NCBI RefSeq assembly: GCF_002117485.1
Contig: NZ_CP021033.1
Coordinates: 372,001 to 436,000 of the forward strand
DNA length: 64,000 nt
Reading direction: 5' to 3'
From: Rhizobium sp. NXC14
Lineage (GTDB): Bacteria > Pseudomonadota > Alphaproteobacteria > Rhizobiales > Rhizobiaceae
Part shown: one piece after another, positions 19,449 through 28,486 of the stretch
Layout of the letters: each line of letters opens with the position of its first letter
Position numbering within the stretch: the first letter of the stretch is position 1
The notes under the pieces: generated by a model
The model's input: only the letters and a program-made list of their open reading frames with translations
Told to the model about the DNA's origin: nothing
Databases searched by the model: none
Position numbers and translations under genes: made by a program

Positions 19449-19852
19449 AGCGAGCGCCTTTGTAATACTCTCCAAGAAGAAGGTATTACTTCATTCGGCA
19501 GAATTCAAGATGGCCGCTAAGCCTCCATCGATCGGTAGAGCCACTCGGAGAGCTTCTGGGTCGTCGACGGCCGCTGACGCCATTGGCGTCGGCTCCGTCG
19601 TCGTGGCGGCCTCCTCTTTGCGTCATCCTCGTGCTTGCGCCGACGGAGAATGACCTGACCGCCGAGCGCATCCCATCATGCCTGAGGTCGAACGTCCGAG
19701 ACGCAAGGCATAGTGAAGCCAGCCCAAAGTTTAGGATGCCTCATCGGAAACACCAAAGACTACGCCGGGGTCCGAAAAATCGGCTCCATTCCCGCGCAAT
19801 GCATGGATTTCCATGAGTTGCGGTTGTGGTGCGGCAAGATTACGGTTTCAAT
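19449..19852. other. Spacer between toxin-antitoxin pair and histidine kinase
   Basis: About 400 bases with no supportable gene. Open frames here have arginine/serine-rich translations, lack ribosome sites and match nothing I recognise. It should contain the vapBC promoter on the left and the kinase promoter on the right; neither is clear by eye. Confidence 0.5.
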
Positions 19853-22800
19853 ATGAGCGCGCCGGCCCCGAAATGGAAAACAACTGCTGTAGGAAACACT
19901 GACGATCCCCAGGCTTTGCCTGTCCGGCCGGAGCGGTTGATGGAGAGGGTCTGGTTGCACCGCCCGCCATTCCCGCGTCTCGGGCTTTTCTTCCTCGCCT
20001 ATGTGCTCGCCTGCGGCTTCGCCCAAGCTCTGGCGATCGTGCCTGGAACCGGCATTTCCATCTGGCCGGCGAGCGGGCTTTTCATCGCAACGCTCATTCT
20101 CAGTTCCGGATACAGCTGGCCCTGGTGGGTTCTGGGCGGCTGCCTGGCGGAGATGTTCAGCAATGTCCTGTGGTTTCACAGTCCACCGCTCGCCGCATTC
20201 CTGATCTATATCGGCAACGCTCTGGAAGCGGTGGTGGGAGCCTGGCTCGTGAACCGCACGCTGCAGCGGCCGGTGCGGCTGGAAAGCCTGCAGGAAGTGC
20301 TCGCTTTCGTCGCGCTCGGCGCCGGGATTGCTCCGATCGTCAGCGCGACCATCGGAAGCGCAACGCTGGCGTGGTTTAGCATCCTCTCGCAATCCTTTGC
20401 GACGGCATGGCCTCTCTGGTGGATCGGCGATGCGACCGGCGTTCTCATCGTGGCGCCGCTGGCGCTCGTCGTGCTCCACAGCTGGCGGGGCAGACTGCAG
20501 CTGTCGACCACGCAATGGATGGAGGCTTGCGTTCTCGGCCTCATCTTTCTCGCCATCGCCGCGCTTTCCCTGAGCGGCTACCTTCCGTTCGCCTATATCA
20601 TCATGCCGCCTCTTCTGTGGGCGGCGGTCCGCTTCGAGTTCAAGGGCGCGGCAATATCGCTCGTTCTGCTGGCACTGATTACGGCGGTCTTCACGATAAC
20701 CGGCGCCGGTCAATTCGCGGGCGATCCGGAGTCCCAGAAGCACAAGCAGATCATGCTGCAGCTTTTTCTGGCCATCTCGGCGCTTTCGGCGCTCATCGTC
20801 GCGGCCATATCCCGCCAGCATCAACTGGCGTCGCTTTCGTTGCGACAAAGCGTTGACGCATTGCGCGAACGGGAGAGCGAGCTATCGCAACTGGTGGACA
20901 TGGTTCCGAGCCACGTCTGGCGTCTGACGCCCGCGGGCGAGCCGACCTTCTTCAACAAGCGCATGGTTGATTTCCTCGGCCTTGACGTGGCCGATGCCGA
21001 CAAGCCGGATATGAGCCGGCTGGAAGCAGTCCTTCAAGCCATCATTCATCCCGATGACACCGCGGCGTTGAGAGAGTCGCTCAGCCATTGCCTCGTCACG
21101 GGCGAGAATTTCGCCATGCGGTATCGGCTGCGCCGCGCCGACGGCGTCTATCGCTGGATGTCGAGTCGCGCCGAGCCGATGCGCGATCAGGCGGGAAGCA
21201 TCGTTCAGTGGTACGGGCTTTGTCACGATATCGACGATCAAGTCCATGCCGAAGAGACGCTGCGCCGGAGCGAACAGCAGTTGCAGCAGATGATCGACGC
21301 CGTTCCTGTCCGCATCTGGAGCGTGGAGCCGGCGGGCGGATCAATCTACTTCAACAAACGCTATCAGGATCACTTCCGCGCCGTCATCGCCGATTTCGAC
21401 GCCGACGGCGAACCCCGCATCGACGAGTTGCTGCAGCAACTGATCCATCCCGATGAGGCGCCCGACGTTCAGCGCACGCTGCGCAAATGCTTCGAAAGCG
21501 GCAGCGGCACCGCGATGCGGTTTCGCTGGCTTGAAAAGGACGGCGTCTATCGCTGGGCGGAATGCAGGGTGGAGCCGCGGCGGGACGACGACGGCAAGGT
21601 CGTGCAATGGTACGGCGTTTCCCTCGATGTCGACGAAGAAGTGCGTGCGCTCGAGGCACTACGTGACCGCGAGCGCGAACTGTCACAGCTCGTCGACATG
21701 GTTCCGGTTCACATTGCCCGCATGGCGCCGAATGGCGAGCCAACCTTCTTCAGCAGGCGCACCCTGCAATCCATCGGGATGGATGATGTCGCAGCCTGGG
21801 ACAAACCCGATCTCAGCCGTTTGGCGGTGCTCATCGGAGCAACCGTGCATCCCGACGATGGACCTCGCATGCGCGAGGTGCTCGGTCGTGCGCTCGCGAC
21901 CGGCGAGCCCTATACGATAAAGTATCGCCGACGCCACGCCGACGGTGCGTATCGGTGGATGGAGGGGCGCGCAGAGCCGTTGCGGGATCAAAATGGAACT
22001 ATCGTGCAATGGTATGCCGCTGCGGTCGATATCGATGACGAGGTGCGAGCGCAACAGGCACTGCGCGAGCGGGAACGGGAGCTGTCGCAGCTCGTCGACA
22101 TCGTCCCGAGCCTTCTCTGGCGCTTGAATGCGGATGGCGAGCCAACTTTCTTCAATAAGCGGCTGATCAATTTTCTCGGCCCGGACATTGCAAACCCAGA
22201 AAAGCCCGGCATGAACCGGCTGTCCGCCATAATAGAAGCCGCCATCCATCCCGACGATGCGGAGAGCCTTTCCGAGGCGCTGAAGCATTCCTTCGCCACC
22301 GGCGAGCGTTTCTCGAAGCAATATCGCCTGCGGCGCGCTGACGGCGTCTATCGCTGGGTCAGAGGCAGCGCCGAGCCGCTCAGGGACGAGAGCGGGCAGA
22401 TCATTCAGTGGTATGGCCTGACGCATGACATCGACGATCAATTGCGCATCGAGCAAGAGTTGCGCGAGAGAGAGCGTTCGCTTTGGCAGATCGTTGAAAC
22501 GCTGCCGGCAATGATCGATTGCGCGGCGCCGGATGGGGAGCCGGTCTATCGCAATCCTCAGCTGCGCGACTTCCTCGGATACAGGCTCGAAGCGCTTGAT
22601 GGAACGGGAAAAAGCCGGCTGGACGGCACGCTCGATGCCGGCGTCCATCCCGACGACGTGGCAGGGGTCAAGGAGAACTACGCCCATTCATTGCGCACCG
22701 GTGAGCCCTATGCGCGCAGGCATCGCCTGCGGCGGTTCGATGGCGAATATCGCTGGGTCGAGACGCGCGCTGCGCCGATGCGCAATGCCGAAGGCGCCAT

Positions 22801-23578
22801 CGTCCAATGGAATGTCATCTGCCTCGATATCGACGGCGAGGTTCGGGCGGAGGAAGATCTGCGTCAGGCGCGAGAGGGTCTCGCGCGAGCGAGCCAGGTC
22901 GCGAGCCTTGCCGAGCTTTCGGCCTCCATCGCCCACGAGGTGAACCAGCCGCTCGCTGCCGTCGTGGCAAACTCACACGCCTGCCAACGCTGGCTCATGG
23001 CCGAACCGCCGAACATGGAGCGTGCCCAAAGGACAATCGAGCGCATCATTCGGGACGCCAACTCGGCCGCGGATGTCGTCAGCCGCATCCGCGCCCTGTT
23101 CAAACAATCCGCAGACAGGAGGGTTCATACGACGATGCCAGACATCGTCAACGAAGGGCGCAACCTCATGGCTGACGAGATGGCGCGCCGTCACGCCCGC
23201 ATGGTTTTGCAGATCGACGGCAACCTCCCGCCGATCTCCGTCGATCGCACCCAGATCCAACAGGTTCTAATCAATCTCATCCGTAATGGCATGGAGGCAA
23301 TGGAGGCCATTGCCGGCGACAGGGTGATCGAGGTGCGCGTGCGTCACATCGGCAATGCCGTACAGACGGAAGTCAGCGATCATGGCCAGGGGATTGAGTT
23401 TCCCGAAAAAATGTTCGAGCCGTTCTTCACGACCAAGGAAGACGGCATGGGCATGGGCCTGGCGATCTGCCGCTCGATTGTCGAACTGCATGGCGGACGG
23501 TTGTGGGCGGAGCAGAACAATCCGCGCGGGGCAACGTTGATCTTCACATTGCCCATTGAAACACAGGTGGCGTCATGA
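19853..23578 (+). CDS. MASE1 / five-PAS sensor histidine kinase
   Basis: Very large membrane sensor kinase of about 1240 residues. Order: an N-terminal MASE1 integral-membrane sensor (about residues 45-320, eight hydrophobic segments), five tandem PAS/PAC modules starting near residues 335, 470, 600, 735 and 870, then a HisKA domain with the H-box SIAHEVNQPLAA, N-box INLIRNGMEAM, G1 SDHGQGIEF, F/G2 FFTTKEDGMGMGLAI. The PAS modules are unusually alike (ERELSQLVDMVP, GEPTFFNKR, YRWMSSRAEPMRD repeated), showing internal duplication. ATG at 19853 is preferred to GTG 19826. Its stop overlaps the next gene, so it is coupled to the response regulators. The signal is unknown. Confidence 0.93.
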   Translation: MSAPAPKWKTTAVGNTDDPQALPVRPERLMERVWLHRPPFPRLGLFFLAYVLACGFAQALAIVPGTGISIWPASGLFIATLILSSGYSWPWWVLGGCLAEMFSNVLWFHSPPLAAFLIYIGNALEAVVGAWLVNRTLQRPVRLESLQEVLAFVALGAGIAPIVSATIGSATLAWFSILSQSFATAWPLWWIGDATGVLIVAPLALVVLHSWRGRLQLSTTQWMEACVLGLIFLAIAALSLSGYLPFAYIIMPPLLWAAVRFEFKGAAISLVLLALITAVFTITGAGQFAGDPESQKHKQIMLQLFLAISALSALIVAAISRQHQLASLSLRQSVDALRERESELSQLVDMVPSHVWRLTPAGEPTFFNKRMVDFLGLDVADADKPDMSRLEAVLQAIIHPDDTAALRESLSHCLVTGENFAMRYRLRRADGVYRWMSSRAEPMRDQAGSIVQWYGLCHDIDDQVHAEETLRRSEQQLQQMIDAVPVRIWSVEPAGGSIYFNKRYQDHFRAVIADFDADGEPRIDELLQQLIHPDEAPDVQRTLRKCFESGSGTAMRFRWLEKDGVYRWAECRVEPRRDDDGKVVQWYGVSLDVDEEVRALEALRDRERELSQLVDMVPVHIARMAPNGEPTFFSRRTLQSIGMDDVAAWDKPDLSRLAVLIGATVHPDDGPRMREVLGRALATGEPYTIKYRRRHADGAYRWMEGRAEPLRDQNGTIVQWYAAAVDIDDEVRAQQALRERERELSQLVDIVPSLLWRLNADGEPTFFNKRLINFLGPDIANPEKPGMNRLSAIIEAAIHPDDAESLSEALKHSFATGERFSKQYRLRRADGVYRWVRGSAEPLRDESGQIIQWYGLTHDIDDQLRIEQELRERERSLWQIVETLPAMIDCAAPDGEPVYRNPQLRDFLGYRLEALDGTGKSRLDGTLDAGVHPDDVAGVKENYAHSLRTGEPYARRHRLRRFDGEYRWVETRAAPMRNAEGAIVQWNVICLDIDGEVRAEEDLRQAREGLARASQVASLAELSASIAHEVNQPLAAVVANSHACQRWLMAEPPNMERAQRTIERIIRDANSAADVVSRIRALFKQSADRRVHTTMPDIVNEGRNLMADEMARRHARMVLQIDGNLPPISVDRTQIQQVLINLIRNGMEAMEAIAGDRVIEVRVRHIGNAVQTEVSDHGQGIEFPEKMFEPFFTTKEDGMGMGLAICRSIVELHGGRLWAEQNNPRGATLIFTLPIETQVAS
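20863..22860 (+). repeat. Five tandem PAS-encoding repeats inside the kinase gene
   Basis: Five consecutive units of about 390-410 bases, each opening with a run coding for RE-x-ELSQLVDxVP and closing with YRW...AEP-RD...IVQWY. Units 1, 3 and 4 are the closest to one another; units 2 and 5 have diverged. This is internal gene amplification and a potential recombination substrate. Confidence 0.85.
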
Positions 23579-24216
23579 CGGCGGACGACCATATTGTCTT
23601 CATCGTCGATGACGATGAACGCATTCGCGAGGCGCTCGGCGAGCTGCTGGACTCGCATGGCATACGCGCCATCGCCTTCGAGTCGGCCTGCAACTATGTG
23701 AAAGCGGACAAGCCGGATGTTCCCGCCTGCCTCATCCTCGATATCGAACTTCCCGATATCAACGGCCTCGACCTGCAGAGGCAGATAGCCGACGGCGATC
23801 ATCCGCCGATCGTTTTCATCACCGGACATGGCGATATCCCCTCCTCCGTGCGCGCCATCAAGCGCGGCGCAGTGGATTTCCTGACGAAGCCGTTCAGCGA
23901 CGAGCACCTGATGACAGCAATCCAGGCAGCGATTGCCGAGGATCGGGAAAAGAGGACCGAGCGCGCCGAACTCGGCATGCTGAGGCAACACTATCTCGAC
24001 CTGACACCGCGTGAACGCGAGGTGTTGCCGCTCGTCGTCAGCGGCCTTCTCAACAAGCAGGCGGCGGCAGAACTGGGGATCAGCGAAGTCACGCTGCAGA
24101 TCCACAGAAGAAACGTGATGCAGAAGATGGCGGCGGCATCGCTCGCCGACCTCGTGCGCATCGCGGAGAAACTGGAAATACCGATAACCCACTCGCGCCG
24201 GGTGGGAGGGAATTGA
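23575..24216 (+). CDS. FixJ/NarL-type response regulator 1
   Basis: Response regulator of 213 residues. The receiver domain has the acidic pair VDDDERIREAL, the phospho-acceptor Asp in LILDIELPD, Thr in FITGHGDIP, and Lys in FLTKPFSDE. A C-terminal LuxR/FixJ helix-turn-helix follows (LTPREREVLPLVVSGLLNKQ). The start overlaps the kinase stop in an ATGA arrangement, so it is the likely direct partner of the PAS kinase. Output is presumably transcription activation. Confidence 0.93.
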   Translation: MTADDHIVFIVDDDERIREALGELLDSHGIRAIAFESACNYVKADKPDVPACLILDIELPDINGLDLQRQIADGDHPPIVFITGHGDIPSSVRAIKRGAVDFLTKPFSDEHLMTAIQAAIAEDREKRTERAELGMLRQHYLDLTPREREVLPLVVSGLLNKQAAAELGISEVTLQIHRRNVMQKMAAASLADLVRIAEKLEIPITHSRRVGGN

Positions 24217-24218
24217 AC

Positions 24219-24596
24219 ATGAACAAGACAAGACATGTCGTGGCAATTGTCGATGACGATCCAAGACTTCTTGAATCGATGAGCGACCTTCTGGAATCGG
24301 CGGGCTATGTCGCCCGCGGCTTCTCGTCGGCAGGCTCGCTGCTCGTCAACGGGCTGTCGGACCTCGATCTGCTCATCACCGATATCGGAATGCCCGGCAT
24401 CGACGGCTTCGAACTCCGCGATCTCGTCAGGAAGTCACGCCCGGAGCTGCCGGTTTTCCTGATTACGGGCCGCCACGAGATCGCAGATCAGGGCCGCGCT
24501 CAAGGCGCCGGCGGATTCTTCCGCAAGCCATTCGATGCCCAGGCCCTGATCGCGGCCATCGCCAATGCCTTACACAAATCGAGAAATGGAGGGTGA
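24219..24596 (+). CDS. Single-domain response regulator (receiver only)
   Basis: Stand-alone CheY-like receiver of about 125 residues: VDDDPRLLESM, phospho-acceptor in LLITDIGMPG, FLITGRHE, and Lys in FFRKPFDAQ. It has no output domain. ATG at 24219 is chosen because GGGAGG lies at good distance; a TTG at 24213 is too close to it. It may act as a phosphate sink or phosphorelay intermediate between the kinase and the two DNA-binding regulators on either side. It is one base from the next gene. Confidence 0.9.
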   Translation: MNKTRHVVAIVDDDPRLLESMSDLLESAGYVARGFSSAGSLLVNGLSDLDLLITDIGMPGIDGFELRDLVRKSRPELPVFLITGRHEIADQGRAQGAGGFFRKPFDAQALIAAIANALHKSRNGG

Positions 24597-24597
24597 C

Positions 24598-25290
24598 ATG
24601 AGGGTTGACCAGCCGTTTGTTCGTAGATCGGCGCCCTTGTCAGCGCAGCGTGAACGTGAAGAGGATCAGCCGCTCGTCATGATCGTGGACGACGACGCAT
24701 CCATTCGCGAGGCGCTGTCGGAGCTGATCCTGTCGGCCGGTTTTCAGCCGGTCAGCTTTGCTTCGACGCGCGAACTGCTCGACGCGGATATATTGAACAG
24801 ACCCGGCTGCCTGATCCTCGATGTGCGCATGCCGGGGGCAAGCGGTCTCCATCTGCAGAGCCATCTGGCCGAGAACGGCATTGCCAAGCCGATCATCTTC
24901 CTGACCGGCCATGGAGATATCCCGATGACCGTCCAGGCGATGAAAGCCGGCGCCGTGGATTTCCTCACCAAGCCTGCGCGGGATCAGACGCTGCTTGATG
25001 CCGTAACCGCCGCCATTTCAATGGACGGCGAACGACGAGCGGAAGCGGCGATCGCCAATCGCAATATCGAACGGCTGGAGACGCTGACGCAGCGCGAACG
25101 GGAGGTTCTGCACGAAGTGGCACGCGGGCGCCTAAACAAGCAGATCGCCTTCGACCTTGGCATCAGCGAAGTGACGGTCAAGCTGCATCGCAGCAACGTC
25201 ATGCACAAGATGGAGGCCGCCTCTATCGGCGAGCTGATCCGGGCCTGGGAAACATTGCCAGTGCAGATGCGTCAGGCGGGGGCGCGTTAG
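24598..25290 (+). CDS. FixJ/NarL-type response regulator 2
   Basis: Response regulator of 230 residues with a 20-residue basic/polar N-terminal extension, then a receiver (VDDDASIREALSEL, LILDVRMPG, FLTGHGDIP, FLTKPARDQ) and a FixJ-type helix-turn-helix (LTQREREVLHEVARGRLNKQ). It closely resembles response regulator 1 in both domains, indicating duplication within the locus. GGAGGG precedes the ATG. It is the last gene of the four-gene signalling operon. Confidence 0.93.
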   Translation: MRVDQPFVRRSAPLSAQREREEDQPLVMIVDDDASIREALSELILSAGFQPVSFASTRELLDADILNRPGCLILDVRMPGASGLHLQSHLAENGIAKPIIFLTGHGDIPMTVQAMKAGAVDFLTKPARDQTLLDAVTAAISMDGERRAEAAIANRNIERLETLTQREREVLHEVARGRLNKQIAFDLGISEVTVKLHRSNVMHKMEAASIGELIRAWETLPVQMRQAGAR

Positions 25291-25399
25291 CTTTTAATCA
25301 AGGCGCCAAGAACGCCGGCTGTCCATTTGATGCACGCCGTATCCGATTCACGCCAAAAAAGACGATTCGGCGCCATCAATGGGTTTCGGCCCCGCACGC

Positions 25400-25415
25400 T
25401 TGCGTTATCTCTAAA
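25400..25415 (-). promoter_or_regulatory. NolR-consensus-like site upstream of the nolR-like gene
   Basis: On the minus strand TTTAG-N9-AA, which fits the published NolR consensus (A/T)TTAG-N9-A(T/A). It lies 57 bases upstream of the ArsR-family start and could be autoregulatory. The consensus is loose, so a chance match is possible. Confidence 0.3.
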
Positions 25416-25471
25416 TTAAAGTTCGGGGATATGACACCGTACCGCTTCGGTTCCCCATAGGAGATCTCGCC

Positions 25472-25825
25472 TTGAACAATCAATCGTCCGTCGCGCCTTC
25501 CCCTAAAACCAATGCCTTCGACACCGAAGCAATCTTCCTGTCGGCCATCGGGAATTCCAAACGGCTTCACATTCTGCATCTGTTGAGCGAAGGAGAAATG
25601 TCCGTAACCGTACTGGCTGACGAAGTGGGATTGAGCCAATCTTCGACGTCTCAGCATCTGGCAATTCTTCGAGACCAGGAACTCGTGCAAACACGAAGGG
25701 CTGCGCAGACGATCTACTATTCACTTCAATCTGACGGGGTCAGGGCAATGCTCGATACGCTCGCGGACATCTTCGGATCGCATCGCCGTACGGCGGCAGA
25801 ACGTGCCCGAGCCGTCCGCACCTGA
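25472..25825 (+). CDS. NolR-like ArsR-family regulator
   Basis: Winged-helix regulator of 117 residues. The HTH region GNSKRLHILHLLSEGEMSVT, VLADEVGLSQSSTSQHLAIL and the wing TRRAAQTIYYSL are strongly similar to NolR of rhizobia, a repressor of nodulation and other genes. No metal-binding cysteines (ELCVCDL-type) are present, so metal sensing is unlikely. The start is a TTG at 25472 with AGGAG upstream. It stands alone between the signalling operon and the nitroreductase. It is probably a paralogue of NolR rather than NolR itself. Confidence 0.85.
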   Translation: MNNQSSVAPSPKTNAFDTEAIFLSAIGNSKRLHILHLLSEGEMSVTVLADEVGLSQSSTSQHLAILRDQELVQTRRAAQTIYYSLQSDGVRAMLDTLADIFGSHRRTAAERARAVRT

Positions 25826-25951
25826 CGCCAATGGCGGAACGCTGATCTTGCCGCTCATGATTGGTCTCCAATTCTGCTGACATGCCCTTCGACCGCATCG
25901 ATCGCTGATGTACGTTTGATATACGCCTCCTAGACCACGGTGTGATTACGC

Positions 25952-25968
25952 CTCCATTGCGAATGGAG
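25952..25968. promoter_or_regulatory. Inverted repeat upstream of nitroreductase
   Basis: CTCCATT-GCG-AATGGAG, a perfect 7-bp inverted repeat with a 3-base spacer, 53 bases upstream of the nitroreductase start. It could be an operator for a redox or ArsR-type regulator; no match to a known site. Confidence 0.35.
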
Positions 25969-26020
25969 ATAATGAACCACATCGGGAACGGAACGAACGG
26001 CCTGGCGCATGGAGGCGATC

Positions 26021-26686
26021 ATGGACGTATATGAGGCAGTCACAAGCCGACGGTCGGTGCGCGGATTTAAAGACCAGCCTGTGGCGATGGAAATACTTGA
26101 GCGGGTGCTGGCTGCCGCGGCATGGTCCCCGTCAGGATCGAACATCCAGCCGTGGAATACCTACGTGATGACCGGCGCGCCGCTGGCCGAACTCAAGACA
26201 TCAGCCGTCGAGCGCGTGGCGCATGGCGACGCCTGGGACAAGCGGCAGTATGAGATGTACCCCTCCGTGCTGAAGCCCCCCTACGGCGAGCGCCGCTCCG
26301 CCTTCGGCAAGGAACGCTACAGCGCGCTCGGCATTGCGCGCGAGGACTGGGAGGCACGCCAGCGGGCAGCAATCGCCAACTGGAACTGCTTCGGCGCGCC
26401 AGCCGCTCTGTTTTGCTACATCGACCGCGATCTTGGCCTACCTCAATGGGCCGACGTCGGCATGTATCTGCAGACCGTCATGTTGCTGCTTCGCGCCGAA
26501 GGACTGCACAGTTGCCCGCAGATGGCATGGTCGCAGGTTCGCGAGACGGTCGCCGAGGTACTGTCGCCGCCCGATGGGCTGATCCTCTTCTGCGGCATGT
26601 CGATCGGCTACGAAGACCCTGCGGTAAGTTACGCCCGTACGGGCCGCGCCCCACTGGCCGAGACGGTCACGTTTATCGGCGAATAG
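26021..26686 (+). CDS. Nitroreductase-family flavoprotein
   Basis: FMN-dependent nitroreductase of 221 residues. The N-terminal FMN-binding motif SRRSVRGFKDQPV is followed by WSPSGSNIQPWNTYVMTG and the late CGMSIGYEDP segment characteristic of the family. Such enzymes reduce nitroaromatics, quinones or enones with NAD(P)H. ATG at 26021 is chosen because GGAGG at 26011-26015 would serve it; that motif overlaps an upstream ATG at 26009. A second flavin reductase follows 83 bases downstream, suggesting a redox-stress pair. Confidence 0.9.
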   Translation: MDVYEAVTSRRSVRGFKDQPVAMEILERVLAAAAWSPSGSNIQPWNTYVMTGAPLAELKTSAVERVAHGDAWDKRQYEMYPSVLKPPYGERRSAFGKERYSALGIAREDWEARQRAAIANWNCFGAPAALFCYIDRDLGLPQWADVGMYLQTVMLLLRAEGLHSCPQMAWSQVRETVAEVLSPPDGLILFCGMSIGYEDPAVSYARTGRAPLAETVTFIGE

Positions 26687-26769
26687 TTGCTTGGACCCAA
26701 AGGACAGAGACCCCGTCGAGAATTCCGCGTATGATATGTCCTTTATCATGCGGGATACTGGAGAACGCC

Positions 26770-27342
26770 ATGACCACGCATAAAGTAGGCTATCTTATCG
26801 GCAGCCTCGCCAAGGGTTCGATCAACCGCAAGCTCGCCAAGGCGTTGGTGCGCGTCGCCCCGCCGGAACTTGAAATGTCAGAGATATCCTTCAAGGACCT
26901 GCCACTCTACAGTTACGATTACGACGCCGATTACCCTCCGGCCGGCAGGGCATTCAAAGCGGCGATCGCGGCCGTCGACGCCGTGCTGTTCGTCACTCCC
27001 GAATACAATCGATCCATCCCCGGCGGGCTGAAAAACGCAATCGACTGGGCGAGCCGCCCCTACGGCACCAACTCGTTCACACGCAAGCCGTCTGCGGTGA
27101 TCGGCACCTCGCCGGGCGCGATCGGCACAGCCGTCGCCCAGCAGAATCTGCGCAGCGTGCTTAGTTTTTGCAACTCTCCGCAGATGAATGCTCCGGAAGC
27201 CTACATTCAATTCACCCCGGGGCTGATCACCGATGACGGCGAGGTCACGAACGAGAGCACCGCCGATTTCCTGCGCACGTTCATGCGGGACTTCCATGCC
27301 TTCGTCGCAAGGGTTCGCTCAGTGCTGCCGAAAGACGCTTAG
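26770..27342 (+). CDS. NADPH-dependent FMN reductase / quinone reductase
   Basis: Flavodoxin-like reductase of 190 residues. The FMN phosphate loop is at the N-terminus (IGSLAKGSINRKLAKAL), with the hallmark VTPEYNRSIPGGLKNAIDWA. It reduces flavins or quinones with NADPH in the cytoplasm. The start at ATG 26770 begins the domain directly. It forms a probable pair with the nitroreductase upstream and converges on the ABC ATPase at 27523. Confidence 0.9.
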   Translation: MTTHKVGYLIGSLAKGSINRKLAKALVRVAPPELEMSEISFKDLPLYSYDYDADYPPAGRAFKAAIAAVDAVLFVTPEYNRSIPGGLKNAIDWASRPYGTNSFTRKPSAVIGTSPGAIGTAVAQQNLRSVLSFCNSPQMNAPEAYIQFTPGLITDDGEVTNESTADFLRTFMRDFHAFVARVRSVLPKDA

Positions 27343-27522
27343 ACAAGCGGAGAGTGAACGAGCGGAGTTGACGTCAATCGAGCCGGCACCGACAGCCTGA
27401 GACAGGCGATCGGCAAACCCTTTCCGCACGCGTGGGTAGCATTCGTGTATTGACCCTTCGGCAAGGGCAGGTGGTCTTGTTCACGTTGAGCAAAACCGCT
27501 GCGGACTTTAGCCGGAATTGTT

Positions 27523-28464
27523 CTACAGCCGATTGGCGCGCAACAAGGTGGCTCGCGACAGATATCCCGCAAGCGTCCCATCGGATGACCTGACATGGAG
27601 GCCCGGCATCTCGCCGGAGAGGATGAGCGCCAAGGCCTCGTGAACCGTGGCGTCAGCGGCGATCTCGGCATCGCCGTTGGACGGTTCCGGCGCGGTCATG
27701 ATCGTCGATACAGCAATCAAACTCAGCCGCTTTATGGCTCGGTCAGGGCCGAGGAAGTTCTCGACGAATTCGTTGACGGGACGCGCAAGAATTTCCTGCG
27801 GTCTATCATATTGGAGAAGGCGGCCATCCCGCATGATCGCGATGCGATCGCCCATCTTGATGGCCTCGTCGAGATCATGCGTGACGATGACGACGGTCTT
27901 CTTCACCTTCCTCAGAATATCGCGGAATTCGTCCTGAAGCCTAACACGGGTGATCGGATCGATCGCGCCGAACGGTTCGTCCATCAGCATGATTGCGGGG
28001 TCTGCTGCGAGCGCACGCGCGAAACCGACGCGCTGACGCTGCCCGCCCGACAATTCGTGCGGCAGGCGCTGCCGCATGACGGCCGGATCAAGGCCGACGA
28101 GATCCAGGAGCTCGTCGACGCGGCGATCGCTGCGCGCCTTGTCCCAACCGAGAAGCCGCGGGACGGTCGCGACATTGCGTGCGATTGACATATGCGGAAA
28201 CAGACCGACCTGCTGGATGACATAGCCGATGCTGCGGCGGAGCTCCTTCTGATCGACCCGGGCTATATCTCTTCCGTCAACCAGCACGCGTCCCGCCGTC
28301 GGCGTTTCCAACTGATTGATCATCCGCATGGTCGTGGTCTTGCCGCAGCCAGAAGGACCAATCAGGGCAACCGTCGTGCCGGTCTCGATCAGCAGATCGA
28401 GATTGTCGACCGCATGCGGGCCGCTTCCGTCGTATTTCTTGGTAACATGATCGAGATGAATCAT
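27523..28464 (-). CDS. Quaternary-amine-type ABC transporter ATPase (OpuCA/ProV-like)
   Basis: ATPase of 313 residues. Walker A GPSGCGKTTTMRMI, Q-loop VIQQVGLFPHM, signature [15 protein letters not shown], Walker B IMLMDEPFGAIDP, H-loop VTHDLDEAI. The GAIDP and MRMINQLE wording is typical of the glycine-betaine/choline/proline-betaine class. The C-terminal 100 residues look like a degenerate CBS region (TVHEALALILSGEMPG). It is the last gene of the 11-gene minus-strand run starting at 38.2 kb. ATG at 28464 starts MIHLDHVTKKYDG; it lies 22 bases after the preceding permease. Confidence 0.93.
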   Translation of the reverse strand: MIHLDHVTKKYDGSGPHAVDNLDLLIETGTTVALIGPSGCGKTTTMRMINQLETPTAGRVLVDGRDIARVDQKELRRSIGYVIQQVGLFPHMSIARNVATVPRLLGWDKARSDRRVDELLDLVGLDPAVMRQRLPHELSGGQRQRVGFARALAADPAIMLMDEPFGAIDPITRVRLQDEFRDILRKVKKTVVIVTHDLDEAIKMGDRIAIMRDGRLLQYDRPQEILARPVNEFVENFLGPDRAIKRLSLIAVSTIMTAPEPSNGDAEIAADATVHEALALILSGEMPGLHVRSSDGTLAGYLSRATLLRANRL

Positions 28465-28486
28465 CCTGATATCCGCTTTCGGCCGC

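Noticed and set aside
19486..19671. Minus-strand 61-residue frame upstream of vapB as a transposase remnant
   Set aside because: Arg/Ser/Gly-rich with no transposase motif; not supportable.
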